Below, piece by piece: positions 1 through 13,182 of a DNA stretch of 64,000 nt (the first letter of the stretch is position 1; the number at the start of each line of letters is the position of its first letter). Location: contig OX365955.1 of NCBI GenBank assembly GCA_947247005.1, forward strand, positions 9,124,001 through 9,188,000. The letters run 5' to 3'. Under the pieces are notes generated by a model. It was not told the DNA's origin. It saw only the letters and a program-made list of their open reading frames with translations, and did not search any database. Position numbers and translations under genes: made by a program. The stretch comes from Spisula solida (Eukaryota > Mollusca > Bivalvia > Venerida > Mactridae).

Positions 1-1555
1 ACTTATAACAGCTGAAAGTCCAAGAAAGTCGAAAGTGCAACCCGGGTTGTCTCATGATAATGCATCATTTATCATTCGTATACTGGTCTATGGAGTGTGA
101 AGGGTAGCTGACGTTCAGTTAACATCCGGACATTAAATCAACTGCAGAATACGGTTAATATCTAAAATAGGATTACCACCAAAACGTGAACAAATCTGTC
201 AAATTGAAAACATCGACAGCTTGAATGTAACACATTAGTCGCAGTGCTGCACATTACTTGAATAATCGAAACCAGACCGTAAATTGTTAACACTTTTTTA
301 TTGTAGCCTGAGTTGATGCTATTTTCTAGATGATGGACCGCATTTCTCTCCAATAACAGTAGTTCCTGAAAATTCAACTATATTACATTTTGGATCAATC
401 AGACTAAATAACTCGATATTTATATCATCGAAATATTTGTAACTTCGAAGTAAGTTGGCAGCGTATTGTCCGATGTACGGTGGATATGATTGTAATGAAA
501 TTACTTTGATTCCATGCCATTTTTTGTTTTCAATTCCATACCACGTCGAAGGTTAGATCTACAAGTATAATGAAGGAAGCATGTTACGTTAAATGTGTAA
601 ACGTAATGTACGTTCACTCTATTGGCCATGTACATATGCAAGGCTGTGAACAATGGAAGCACATGAAAGTATGTTCCTTTAATATTACAGCCACCCATTA
701 AATATGATATGAAAACATGGTTAGGGAATAATCAAGCTTCCACCCAATGGCACACATACAAATTATGCGTAACCATATATCAGAGTGGACAGTAATCGAA
801 TACATTTCATTAAACGCCGGCTTAAGTGTATAAAAGGAAAACAGGAATAGAGCTATTCAGTTTTACTTGGTATACTTAACATTCAACATCAAAGGTTTTA
901 TTCAAATTTATTATAATCTAATACTAACATTTTTCTAAAAATGTATTTTCTGAGATTCCTGAAAAATTTATGTTAACTCTCAATCTGAAAATGTAATCTG
1001 AAAAAAAAGTTTATACTGTCTGCTACAAAATATGAATTCACCTCACATCACTATCCGAACCGGTGACCTTATGGTATCATTTATGAAACACGCCGGTGCA
1101 TACTTATGGAAAGCAAATGCCTACAGCTCAGGAAGACACGGTTTGCGTAGAATTTAATTCTTTCCCTTTTCACCAGAACAGTTTTTTACTGTTCATAACT
1201 TGGATTTTAAAGATGCTGCCTCACAGATTGGGCTTAAATTTTTGTATATCGTGATTTGCCAACCTACCCAAGTATTGATGTAATAGAAAGCCACTGGCAG
1301 TTGCTTTTTGACAGATTTGGTGCAAATATGCAATTTTAACCACTCTCGATATTGCCCACTGAGTATTTTTTTTCTTGAAAAAAAAAGCGCTAAGTTTCCT
1401 TCCAGCAAGCTTTGTGAATTATGTAATTCACACGTGATCGAACTGTAACATCACCAATCTACAGTATGAACATTTGTGAGGTATTTGGTTCGTTTTTAAA
1501 TTCGTTTTCATCAAATGCAATCAAATTTCAGGCATGTTAAGCAAAAGTAGTGTTA

Positions 1556-1585
1556 ATTCTATAGGGTATTAATACCCTATAGAAT
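1556..1585. repeat. Perfect 30-bp palindrome
   Basis: Each arm is ATTCTATAGGGTATT followed directly by its exact reverse complement, with no loop. It lies in a part of copy A that has no counterpart in copy B. It could form a cruciform or hairpin; no function is implied. Confidence 0.9.
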
Positions 1586-2280
1586 TTTTGATGTAAAAAT
1601 ACTAAATAACTACAAAATGCCGAAGTTTCTCAAGTTATTTTAGACGTCAGTGTGGTTGTTTATGGGATAACAGCCAACTATACCACAATTAAGCGAATAT
1701 TTGACAATTTTATTTTATTTTTGCAATTCACCAATATGTAAGGCAGTCCCTTTAACCTTAACGTTATTCAATCACATTTTTGGATTCCTGTATAGACGTT
1801 TGCATACAGAAAAGCTGCTGATCGTGTTACAATCATTCGTAATATCGGAGTCACTGTCCGCATGAAATAACTCGCCTTAACAATGAATTGAGTCCGTACG
1901 TGCATTTTCACCCAAATCTCTCAGACGAATAAGTGTATTGTTGTTTAGAATGGCGGGGAAATATTTGTATGATAGATTATGACTGTCTATTAACAGATAT
2001 AGAAGATAATGAATCCATCTCATGTTTACAAACCATATAATATAGGATATTATTGCACTACAGCATTAAACTGTGTCGATTATTGAAAGTGATAATCTTA
2101 TTTCGTGCCGCACTAAATAGTGTTACGTGCAAAATGCCATGGTGCTGTCATTTTGTAAAAGTTACCATGCAGGTCATGTGAAAAAAAACGTTTTGATTTA
2201 AAATTACATAATTATGCTACAGTTGCCGTGTGATATTTCAGGATAATCAACAATTATACATTACTGATTACCAAAAAGTA

Positions 2281-2345
2281 TGCACCATTCAATTGAAACC
2301 ACGCCCCCGATCCCGGGGAAGGGCGGCGATTGAAGGAAACTGTTC
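2281..2345 (+). repeat. Remnant arm of an inverted-repeat element (copy A)
   Basis: This stretch matches the left arm of the element at 9394-9664 in copy B (TGCACCATTCAATTGAAA, then CCCGGGG). The rest of the element, with about 1.2 kb beyond it, is missing from A. This suggests a deletion in A rather than an insertion in B. Confidence 0.6.
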
Positions 2346-5300
2346 AGTATCTTTACTATTCCGATGTAACCGCACTGTACATATTGTCAGAAAGGGAGGT
2401 AATTTCATATGCTAAATCACCGGAATGAATTTTACAGCCGCCAAAAGGATAAACTCATGCTGTTAAAATGTTAGATACAGGTAGTTGGTATGAAAATCAC
2501 CCAAACAACTGTTTACCTGACATTATTATTATCTGTATAGCACTTTTATTATGTACAATTAAAGTGTAACAGACACATCGACACTTTTCGTATAAAATAC
2601 GTCCAAATGATTTGTATTTTACGATTTTCAAGTCTTTGGAAGTCCTGCAATTTGTCTGAAATCATTTGACATCACATTTGAGCATGATAGACTCATGCAA
2701 CGCTTTCACGTATGAAATCAGTCAATGAACGTGTAAACTTTATCCCAGTCCAAGGAAATCCAAAGTTTTCTAGATAAACATTTTACATTAAATTAAAGCA
2801 TAACAGACGTCACATGCAGCGCTTTCTCGTAAGAAATAAGTCAATGACCGTGTAAAGGATTTCCCAGTCTGAGGAGTTCTAACTCCTCGCTCAATCATGC
2901 GAGTGTCAAAATGTCGGAATGAACGATGTGCAGTATGTAATTACGAGTAAATAAATATCAGATTTAAACTAATTTGCGTCAAGGGTGTTAGCGATATCAC
3001 TTAAGTACAGCTGGACGAAACTTTTAAGTTACTTATATAAGGCGGCTATACATATTGCTATTCTGACAAAATACCAACTACAAACATTCGTCATGGCATA
3101 TATGCGTACACTACTTAAATGTAAATTCATAGGTGTTTTTTTATTATTTTAAAGATTAGACCGATATTCTTTATTTCAATAATGATGTGTGTATTTTATT
3201 CCGAGTAACGAGTTGCGTCGTACATGCTAAGAGCGGTACCACAAGTCTTTCACATAGTCACATTAGAAACAAACACATATATTTACACCAAAGTCACGAT
3301 AGATTAACTGCATGCTTCTTACTTCTACTATTCATTGCAAACTTACCACCATTTATCTAACTTACGATAGAGTACTTGATTCATGTACACAAAATAATCT
3401 GTGCGAACTAAACAAAAGTTTTGGCCCTGAAATATATTATTCTTTATTTCATTGAAAGAAAATCTGACAAAACCAGAGTTCGGGAAACATACTAGTAATA
3501 TATGATTGTTATGTTTTTCCGTGATATCAGCTGCGATATTTGACTCCTTACAAGGGAAAAGGTGAAGTGTGAAGGAAGAAGTATTGATTTATTAGTAATT
3601 CTAAGAAACTTACCACTGTATTTGACTGAAACTATTTTGACAAGCGGCGCTAAACATATAAATAAAGAATATATACGGAATATCACGGCAGTGTGTTGAT
3701 CCGTTGGGCCGTATTACCTCGAGTTGCTTGTGTAATGCCGTATCTCGCGAGACCGCTAGGTCAGACGTGCATGATACGGAAAATGCAATATGTCGTGTTG
3801 TATTCCACTGTGCGATTTGACCTGTATTCGTGACAATACACTGCTAGGTATATAGTAAACATAAATATCATGGGTGCTGTAATTGACTGAAAGTCTTTCG
3901 ACAAGCGGCGGTTAACATAAATATAAATAAAGAATCTACATAAATATCCCCGGTATTTATAGAGTCAAAGTGTACTTTTGCAGTATAAGTTATAAGCATT
4001 GTTATCATTTATGTATAGAGTACAACGTAAAGAGAATAATTAGAAAATACCTTAAATGCTTGATTAAAAAAACTACTACTTTATCTAATAGTTTGATAAC
4101 TCGGGCATTATTGTGTGAAGTTTTCTTCAATTATTTTTGGCACCTTTACTAGCATTTCTGAAGGCTTCACCGTGTGAATCGTTACATAAAAATATCGGGC
4201 AAGTCAACACTTGTTTAAGATAGGATCTCGTTTATAACATTATCGCCGAATTCATCAAAATGATGATTGATTTTAACACGTTAAGATAGGAAACAAGTCG
4301 ATATGTGTTATGATAGATCGTTTATTTGAAGCTAAAAAACGAAAATAATTAAATTTTACCCAAAGGGGTCGTTACAAATTTAGCGTAACTGACAGAGAAG
4401 ATAATCGTTTGTAATGTTTTTATGTATAATTGCCGTAAACATCTTTTACTTCGAAAATCCGTTCTCATATATCATCGTGATGGAGTATAGTAATCTATCT
4501 GGCAAGGCTTATCAGTTATTCGTTGTTAATCTAGACGGGTTTCATTTACCAAACAGGCTTTCTACTGGAGCACAGATATTGCCAGAAAATAATATATTAC
4601 GTATAAAATACAGTAAAAATCGTTTATAAGTTTTTAAAGAAACAATATATCGAGCAAAAGGTCAATATGCCTCATTAGTGGATGAATAGATATATAGCAA
4701 ACTATGATGTTAATTAGCACTCGAACACACATGTTTGGCAAAAACAAACGAAAAAATCGATATTTGACTTTTATTGCAATGGGGAATTTTACAAGTTAAT
4801 GCGTGGATTTGTTAGTTATATTATTTTATGTTTTAATGTAAGAGGTAGAGATAACTAAGAAAACCGAAAGAAGTCATAACTACTCGTATATACCCACAGT
4901 ATTGTGTTACGCAGTATGCATTCATCCATTGAACGTTTTGGAAAATGCTCACAAACTCGAGGAAACACGAGTCTGTTTGGTTAACATGTAGCATGATAAC
5001 ATTGGTAAAACTTGCTTCTTTGATCTCCAATGATACTTTTATGAGCACCAAACCTTTGATACAGGTGTGAAGCAATTATCATTTATATATACATATCTAA
5101 TCTCGAACACTTGGAACTTAAAACTAGTTACACCGAGTTCCATGTATACGTATAAATGCGTCTTCTGTGAAGTAAATGCTGTATCTTTCTGACTTAGCTG
5201 ATGATATACTAGTAGTAGTTACCACAAAGAGATGTAACGAAAAAGAGGCGCCATAAACTCAAAACAATTAAAGATAGACTACTTTGGTTCCAAGCGGGGA

Positions 5301-6345
5301 CCATGTTGAGTGCATATTGTGCTTGAAATCGATAGTGTCAAACTTGCAATAAAAATAATGGAAACTTAGCCGCTTTCAAGCGTTTCAAAAAGATACTTGT
5401 ATATCTGCAAGGTAGATAGAGGTAAGGGAGGCGATCATTTGCATCAATGTAGTTAACCCTACATTAACACCGTTTTTTGTCATTCTGATATAACTCCAAT
5501 GCGATACATTCGCGAAACGAGCACTAAGCACTTGATAATACATATGTACCGTTAAAGTAGACAGAAACTGTATAAATACTGTCATGCTCTATTATTGTAA
5601 TTAATGGCGACTAAAGGTTCGAATAATCACGAATAACGGCGACGGCATCTGACAAAAAAACATTGTTTTTCTCTCACAAAATACTGATTTCGTTGTTATA
5701 AGACATGTTTATTTTTGCAAGTGACATTGCCATTTCATAATAACTATGTAATTATTTTGGATAATACATGCAATTTGTCATTATAATTTATTTATGGCAT
5801 TTAAACAGGATGATATCTAAAACGATTAGTTTAAGTCATATTTCGGGCTTTTGTTGCACGAAATGAATCATATTCTTTGTATACAATGGGTGATAAGAGC
5901 GGAAAAAGTTTATTAATCCATTGTCATGTCGGAAGGGAGTAAGAGTACATATATTGCCGTCAGTTTTAATAATGTTGTCATGGATTTAAAATTTAATGAC
6001 GCATACGAAGGGCCTCGCCTCCCGGTGCTTCTTACTAGTATTTTGTCGGCAAGCTTATTCAAATACATGATGCAGATAACGTTTACATGACATATTATGC
6101 ATCTGATAGGAATCGAAATGTACAATTTGACACATTTGATAAATAGTTGCATAAGCGAATTATGACCTGGCCTGCTAGCACGTGTGCATTATTGGTGCAC
6201 CGAGTGTATCAACTTTCGAACGTCGCTACGGTTTACCACGTCCTTCTAAGAGGAACGCGCTGATGATAATTGCAATATTATGATTTCCCTATAAGTAGCA
6301 CTAAGAATCGTGTAAACTACTTAGATGTTGCGAATAATACAGATA

Positions 6346-7852
6346 AACTACACAGACTAGTTACAATCAATTGAACGGACTAATATGTGAGTAACGCTGT
6401 AGATATGCTGTGTGGCTTTGGATTGTCTGTGCGCTACAGTGTTTTCTCTCTGCCATTGAGTATTAAAATGATTAACCCAGTCTACGAATGCATTGAATGA
6501 CCATCGTATTTGTTACCTTTTTATGACATACATAGTCACGGTGTCGATCAGGTAGAGATAAATTGGTTATCAAACAGTATTATATTATCATGTTAATGTC
6601 ATACGCGAGACAATTGCATACATAACTTACGAAGCAGAATTTTAGACAGGAGACTCAAATATAACAGTCCCAGTATAATGAAATACCATTTGATAATCTG
6701 TGAGTTATTAAACAGTTTGTATATCTATATATAGTAGACGATTTTACAGTTTATGTTAGTCCATGTTAATATGTTATACAAGCAAACGTATCTTTACAAA
6801 CGTAATAGAAGATGTCACAAAATAGTAACCGAAATTGCCATTAAGAAGCGTTAGTAGTATCATTAGCACAACGCATTGTATTATTTATAGCTACGTCGAC
6901 AATTTATAGTCACACCCTTTGACATTGCCAGGTATAAAAAGTCCCATGTTTTAGTTATGCCAATGAAAATGTGTGAACATATTATGTTATGGTATTCAAT
7001 AATAAGATAAAACAACTTTAAAAAATGTGAACTAAATATAAAACGTTATACTCACAAAGTGTTCGTGAATTATTAAATCCTCAGGAACAAAATCGCGTTC
7101 GCTACAAACCGACGAAAAGCAGAAGATGTACATTTATTTAAGAATACTTTAGTTTAGTACTCATCAAAAGATGAAGATTCACCCTATAATGATAACATTG
7201 CCCTGTTATCACTCCGAAAGAAAGTCATGTTTATTCTGACTGAAAACAGCAAAATAAACGCTGAACCCATTTGCTGGTTTTATCTGTAAGCATCGGAAGT
7301 TCATTTGTGTAAATACTATCTCAACATCTTAATAAATTCGTATTAACAGAAATTTGATTAAGGAAACGAACATACATCTAGGTTGCTGTACAGCAATGGC
7401 ATTTATACATCCAGGAATACACGGCACTGAGAACAAATCCAAAGTAATTAAACAGATATGTTATTTTAATTACTAGATTTGTACGTTTGTTTGCATTCTA
7501 CATACTAACTGCCTTTTCTTGTCAGAAAATGTAAACCAGACCCCTTCCTCATAAAATGTCTTGAATCTAATCTATAATCCCGACTCAAAGACCGCTTTGC
7601 GGTATCACAGAATCAAAACATTTATTGGTGATTGTATAGGCTCTAATTTGATTTTGTTTCAAACCATTAGAGCTGATATTTCTATTAGAAATAGTACGGA
7701 AAATTTGTCCATTCATTGCATCGCCATACGACAAGCAGTTCTCAATTTAATTTTTTAATTCTTTTTTGGGCAAATATTTTGCCTCTAAAATATGGCTCTT
7801 GGCATTTTCACATGGGCCAATGTTGACCACAGGGATCTTGACACAAATACCA
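6346..7852. other. Unassigned spacer between duplication copies
   Basis: AT-rich sequence between copies A and B. No repeat-family member, RNA gene or convincing exon was recognised. The small open frames at 7561-7758 and 7766-8107 have neither coding composition nor known motifs, and the second runs into a repeat copy. Confidence 0.6.
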
Positions 7853-7958
7853 TCACAAGGCAGCACTCAGCTAAACCAGCCGAACACAGAAAACATAAAA
7901 AAACACACAAGGCACAATGCCCACCTGAACCAGCCGAGCACAGAAAACATAAAAAACG
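7853..7958 (+). repeat. GTCAGACAGG-family repeat, internal fragment
   Basis: Contains two successive copies of the family motif CAGCCGARCACAGAAAACAT, after GGCAGCACTCAGCTAAAC. Partial member of the most abundant interspersed family in this window. Confidence 0.7.
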
Positions 7959-8324
7959 AAATTCTTGGCATGTTGATAATTATGACCCCCTTGATCCCCT
8001 CTACAACCAAGCATCAAATTAAAAAAAATCAGATCTCTATTAGATCAATGAAAGGTTGCCCTCTAGACCCCTCAAAACTGCTCAAAAATATACATGGGGT
8101 TGTGTGAGCGTCCCTTTCTCATTTAATTTTCCACCAATTATCAAAAACTGATTTTTTTATTTCGTAGAAAGGTTGATACTAGATAACAAAAGCAATAAAA
8201 CTTATATTCATAAATAATTAACCTTCCAAACATGACATGATCGACCAATACTGCTAGGTCGAACCTCTTAAGACTATCGGGCTACTTTTGATAGTCAACA
8301 ACTAAATGAATGATAGAAAACATC

Positions 8325-8490
8325 AGACAGGGAAGGGAAAATTTAACTGAAACAGCCGAGCACAGAAAATATAAAAACAGCACATTACACAATTAAACGA
8401 CACAATTCCCAACGCATAACTGAACGAGAAAATGAACTTAACCACTGAAAAACCAAGATTCAGATGTCAAAAAGTCGAAGATGCAACCCG
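8325..8490 (+). repeat. GTCAGACAGG-family repeat copy
   Basis: Starts with CAGACAGGGAAGG, continues through CAGCCGAGCACAGAAAAT and runs to a GTCAAAAAGTCGAAG end like the one at 51350. It abuts the left edge of duplication copy B. The first bases of the window look like the corresponding end of another copy at the edge of copy A. Confidence 0.7.
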
Positions 8491-9393
8491 TGTTTTTTCA
8501 TGATAATGTATCAATTTATATTCGTATACTGGTCATTGGTGGGTAAAGGGTAGCTGGTGTTCAGTTTACATCAGGACATTTAATCAACTGTAGGATTCAA
8601 GAAATCATAACACTTATATTCTGTGTTTAACAGCATGATTAAATGTACAAGCTCGGGTGTGTAGCATTTAAATCACGGGTGCGCAGCCGAACGAGTAAAC
8701 TCATTGAATAATAGATAAAACACGGTTGCATAATTATTTATTGTTACATGTCTAACATAAAAAAAACAAATGCTTACAGCCCAGAAAAACAGGGTTGGCG
8801 TAAGACTTCATTCATTCCCCATTTTTTACTTGGCTATTAACTTTTACGTTATTTCAAGCACATTTTTAAATTCCCATGTAGACGTATGCATACAGAAAAG
8901 CTGCTGATCGTGTTACAATCATGCGTAATATCGGAGTCACTGTTCGCATGAAATATCTCTCCTGAGATGAATTAAATCTGTACGTGCATTTTCACCCAAA
9001 TCTCACAGATAAATAAGTGTGTCGTTGTTTAGAATGGCGGGGAAATATTTGTATGATAGATTATGACTGTCTATTAACAGATATAGAATATAATGAATCC
9101 ATCTCATGTTTACAAACCATATAATATAGGATATTTTTGCACTACAGCATTACACTGTGTCGATTATTGAAAGTGATAATCTTATTTCGTGCCGCACTAA
9201 ATAGCGTTACGTGCGATATGCCATGGTGCTGTCATTTTGTTGTAAAAGTAATCATGATATGCTGCATGCGGGTCATGTGGGTACATTCTGAGTAAAACGT
9301 TTTGATTTAAACTTACACAATTATTCCATAGATGTCTTGTAATAATTCAAGATAATCAACGATATTGCATTATTTATTGGTTACCTATTAATT

Positions 9394-9664
9394 GTGCACA
9401 AGTCAATTGAAAACACGCCCCCAACTCCGGGGAAGACAGGGGTTAGCGGGGAAACTGTTCCATGTTTTTACTTTTCGATGTCCCCGGCGAGTGCGGGGAT
9501 TTTTTTTCTCATCAAAATACACACGAGGTACGGGTCGGGGACAATGTGTCGGGGTTTTACCATCTGTATAGTCCTAGGGAGCAGGCATTTTACCAGGCGG
9601 TTCAACGGCAAAAGTGAAAATCCTTTTCCCGGGGTTGGGGTCGTGGTTTTAATTGAATGGTGCA
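9394..9664. mobile_element. Foldback/MITE-like element with about 38-bp imperfect TIRs
   Basis: The left arm, TGCACAAGTCAATTGAAAAC followed by a C-rich stretch and CCGGGG at 9394-9436, is the approximate reverse complement of the right arm at about 9625-9664. The interior is GC-rich and contains CCCCGGCGAGTGCGGGG. The 131-codon open frame across it and the opposing 65-codon frame are by-products of the GC-rich inverted repeat. No target-site duplication was identified. Confidence 0.65.
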
Positions 9665-10710
9665 TTACAAAACTTGGTAATGTTTACAACTGTCTTTTAC
9701 ATCTTTCATGTGTGAGACATGAGGCGAGACTGTCTAAGTACAATACATTTTTTTCCACTCGTCATTTTATTTTACATATTTTGTGCTGAAGACATAGAGC
9801 AAAACTTTCATCTATCGAATATCCCTAAGTGACAAGCATTTCCAAATACCTTGAGAAACAGACGAAATCAATCGCGCTTTTTCTTGTTTAGAATACTAGT
9901 CCTATTTACCCTTACACATGTAATCGGTTCTTCAAATTTGCATGTTCAAAGGCTAACTCTTAAACAAGCATGATGACCTACATTATTGATTTTGTACATA
10001 TTTCGGTTTGTAACTACAGGTAATTGTATCATTGATGAAGACTTCCTTTTGCAGAAATCGATATATACGAGTGTATAAGTTTTCCATTTTCCCTATTTTT
10101 AAAATTCTTTTTCTATGTAACAGTTACACGTGTTCCTAACATGGTACTATTTCCATATACACAGATACACAGTCTGATAGGAAATGTTTGCCTAATATAT
10201 CAAACAAACACCTTTAGTATATGCCTTCATGTTAAGAAATGTGTCCACGACGCAGTTACAAAATATCAAATCATTGCCATAGGAACGTGAAGTTTGGCTA
10301 GAAGTTTTGATTTTAAATGGCATTTAAATGTTCTTTCCTAAGGCTTCAGTAATATGAATCTAAAATTATTTCGCAGCTGAGGAACTCTTACACACTTGTG
10401 CATTTTCTGCAATGTCCTTAATTTGAAATATAATTAAGTTATTTGATATAATTCTTTGTCAAGTCTGTCATTTTCTATATTTTTATTTCGAGATGAGCGC
10501 TGCTATCTACAGGTACTATTTATATCAGATAAATAGAGAGTATGATGCTAGTATAATAAATACTGTACATGCACAGACAACTCTAAACAATACAGATATG
10601 ACGGTGCCGCCCAGCCACGCACGCCAGCTACAGACACAGAACGTATCATAAGCATCCCAACAAATAATGTTTAATTTATTCCTTTATACTGCCCCTTTCA
10701 CTGTATTACA
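9485..10710. other. 1.2-kb block present in copy B only
   Basis: Copy A aligns to about 9481 and resumes near 10710. The block holds the distal part of the inverted-repeat element and about 1 kb of AT-rich sequence in which nothing further was recognised. Because A keeps the proximal arm of the element, loss from A is more likely than gain in B. Confidence 0.6.
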
Positions 10711-10844
10711 CACTGCAAAGTGCCTAAAACTTACATATTACAAGGGGGATAATCGCATATGATAAATCACTGGAATGGAATTTTAACAGCCGTCACACGA
10801 CACAAACACAAGCGGCTAAAATATTGCGTGACTTTATGTCGTTC

Positions 10845-10983
10845 AGGGGTGGTATTCAATATTTACTTAATTGGAGAATAGGGATAGCCAATCATATTGC
10901 AGGTTACTGATCAAGAGTTTAATATTGTGTGATCTGATTGGTTTTCTTTATCCTAAAGTAAGATCAATGCTGAATACCACTCT
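10845..10983. mobile_element. Short foldback MITE, TIR GTGGTATTC
   Basis: The left arm (GGGTGGTATTCAATATT) and right arm (reverse complement AGAGTGGTATTCAGCATT) continue as imperfect inverted repeats for about 50 bp each, including AGCCAATCATA against ACCAATCAGATC. The equivalent place in copy A near 2480 appears to lack it, so insertion probably followed the segmental duplication. Target-site duplication not resolved. Confidence 0.7.
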
Positions 10984-12474
10984 GAGCGTATGTTTGCACA
11001 AGAGAATACACTGAATATCTTTACTAAGCAACAATAGTGAAATCTCCGAGGTTAATATGAACATTAGCCAAACAACCTTTAGCCGGACATTATTATTATC
11101 TGTACAGCATTTTTAGATGTACACTTAAAGTTTAAACAGACACATTGACACTTTCTCGTATTAAATAAGTCAAAATTGATTTGTATTTTACGATTTTCCA
11201 GTCTATGGAAATCCTGCAATTTGTCTGAAATCATTTGACATAACATTCAAGCGTAGCAGGCACACGCAAGCTTTCTCGTAAGATAATAGTCAATGACCGT
11301 GTACACGATGTCCCAATCCAAGGAAATCCTGCAAGATTTCTACATTTAAAACTAAAGCGTTGTAGACGTCATATACATCATTTCTAGTAAGACGATTTCC
11401 AGTCTGAGGAAATTCTAACTCCTCACTCAATCATGCGAGTGTCAAAATGTCGGAATGAACGACGTGCAGTGTTTATGTAATTACGACTAACGTTTAACTT
11501 AAAATAATATTTGAAATAATTTGCGTCATGGGTGCCAGCGATATCACTCAAGTACAACTGGTCGAAACTATGAAGTAAGGCGGCTATACAAATTATAATA
11601 ATGACGAAACACCAACTACAAACATTTATCATGACATGTCTGCGTACACTACCTAAATGTATATCTTAACGTTTTTATATTATTTTGAAGATTAGACCGA
11701 TATTGTTTATTTCAATAATGATGTGTGGATTTTATTCCGAATAACGAGTTGCGTCGTACATACTTAGAATGGTACCACCATACTCAACAATAACAACAAT
11801 CTAATATATTTACACCAAAGTCACTATTCATTAATTGCATGCTTCTTACTTCTTTTATTCATTGCAAACTTATTACCATTTATCTAACTTACTATAGAGA
11901 ACATGTTTCGTATACACACATTGAACTGTGAAAACCGGACAATGAAGAAACTGTCAACCTGTCCAAATCGAACAAATCTTTTGGCCATGAAAAAAATTAT
12001 TCTTTATTTTATTGTAACAAAATCTGAGAACACGGGAACCTGTTAGAAAATCTGAAAAACGGGAACTTGTAAGACATTCTGACAAAACTGAAATTAGCGA
12101 CTTCGGAATACAGAATACGATTTAATACGCGTTATGCTCTTCTGTGATATCAGCTGAGCTATTTGACTAAATTAATGAAGAAGTGTAATACTGTGTATTT
12201 GTTAATAAGTAATTCATAGAAATTGACTACTGTGTTTGACGACAAACGGCGCTTAACATATTAATATTAAAGTTTATACAGAAATATCCTGGGTGCTGTA
12301 TTTGACTGAAAATCTTTTGACAAGCTGCCGTTAACATATACGAATATACATAAATATTCTGAATGTTTAGAAAGTTAAAGTGTACTTTTGTAGTTATAAG
12401 CTATAAGCATTGTTATCATTTATGACTACTTTATAGTATACAACAAAAAGAGATCATTAAAAAACACCTTAAAT

Positions 12475-12702
12475 CGCTGACTTAGTTATGACCTTATAAG
12501 ACCCATGCATATTTGATATCTACCTCTCATGGCGCTTTTTATTAACCCATTTTCATGAAAATCGGAAGTGGTCATGTTGACCAAACTGAAGTTTAAAAAG
12601 CTTGTTTTTCCATAAGTGTAAAATAGTAGTTTTCATACAGATTTTACTTGGTTTCTCAATATATTGATTTTGTACGTACGACCTTCTAATTCTAAGCCAG
12701 CG
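12475..12702. mobile_element. 228-bp MITE, TIR CGCTG, TSD AAAT
   Basis: Begins CGCTGACTTAG and ends with the reverse complement CGCTGGCTTAG. It is flanked by AAAT at 12471-12474 and 12703-12706. Copy A has the uninterrupted site, one AAAT at 4054-4057 in an otherwise matching context. A second member of the family is at 29938-30187. The element has no coding capacity. Confidence 0.88.
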
Positions 12703-12729
12703 AAATGCTTGATTAAAAGGAAGCTACTA

Positions 12730-13182
12730 AATAACAGAACAGAACAAAAGTTTATTTTCGATTTGTGCGTACAGTAACTCATCACCATACAAACAACATT
12801 TTTTACAAAAGAACATAATTATATACGTAATAGAATTATGTAGATGGATACTCTGATTTGAAATACTTGTAAGAGAATGGACATTTATATTATTAGTAAA
12901 ATACAATGGTATGACCGTACTTAATAAGTGTTACTGTTGTTATTCTTCTCTTTTACGATATGCATCGAACAAATATTTACATTAATTAATAAGTTCATTT
13001 TTAGATGTAGTGTTAAGCAATTATATACATTTAAACATGCTATGATTTAGGTAATAGTACAGTTTCATGTATTTGCCTCTATATTCAGTATAACAGGGCA
13101 GATGAAAAGAAAATGGAACTCGTCTTCAGTATTTTATCTATCGCAAAAAGTGCAAAATCTTTCGTTTCTAGGTATCCTGTTT
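12730..13182 (-). mobile_element. Retroposon insertion with TGTTC-type tail and CTACTA TSD
   Basis: On the minus strand the insert ends with AATAAACTTTTGTTCTG and then short TGTTC/TTCTG repeats, a retroposon-like 3' end. CTACTA flanks it at 12724-12729 and 13183-13188, and copy A has one CTACTA in the matching empty site near 4068. The tail resembles 47290-47375. No reverse-transcriptase coding remains, so it is a SINE or a 5'-truncated LINE end. Confidence 0.7.

Larger units (their letters stand above)
1..6345 (+). repeat. Segmental duplication, copy A
   Basis: Most of this segment aligns in order and in the same orientation with 8465-15520. Anchors: about 50-150 with 8470-8592, 1796-2130 with 8880-9217, 2500-3700 with 11070-12270, 4085-4660 with 13205-13790, 4860-5590 with 13980-14800, and 5990-6340 with 15180-15510. 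The offset moves from about 8.45 kb to 7.08 kb and then 9.12-9.19 kb, so large indels separate the copies. Similarity by eye ranges from about 83 to 96 percent. The left end is cut by the window. No conserved reading frame is seen in both copies. Confidence 0.9.

Noticed and set aside
9394..9789. 131-codon frame and its opposing 65-codon frame
   Set aside because: Both lie over a GC-rich foldback element and are not conserved in copy A.
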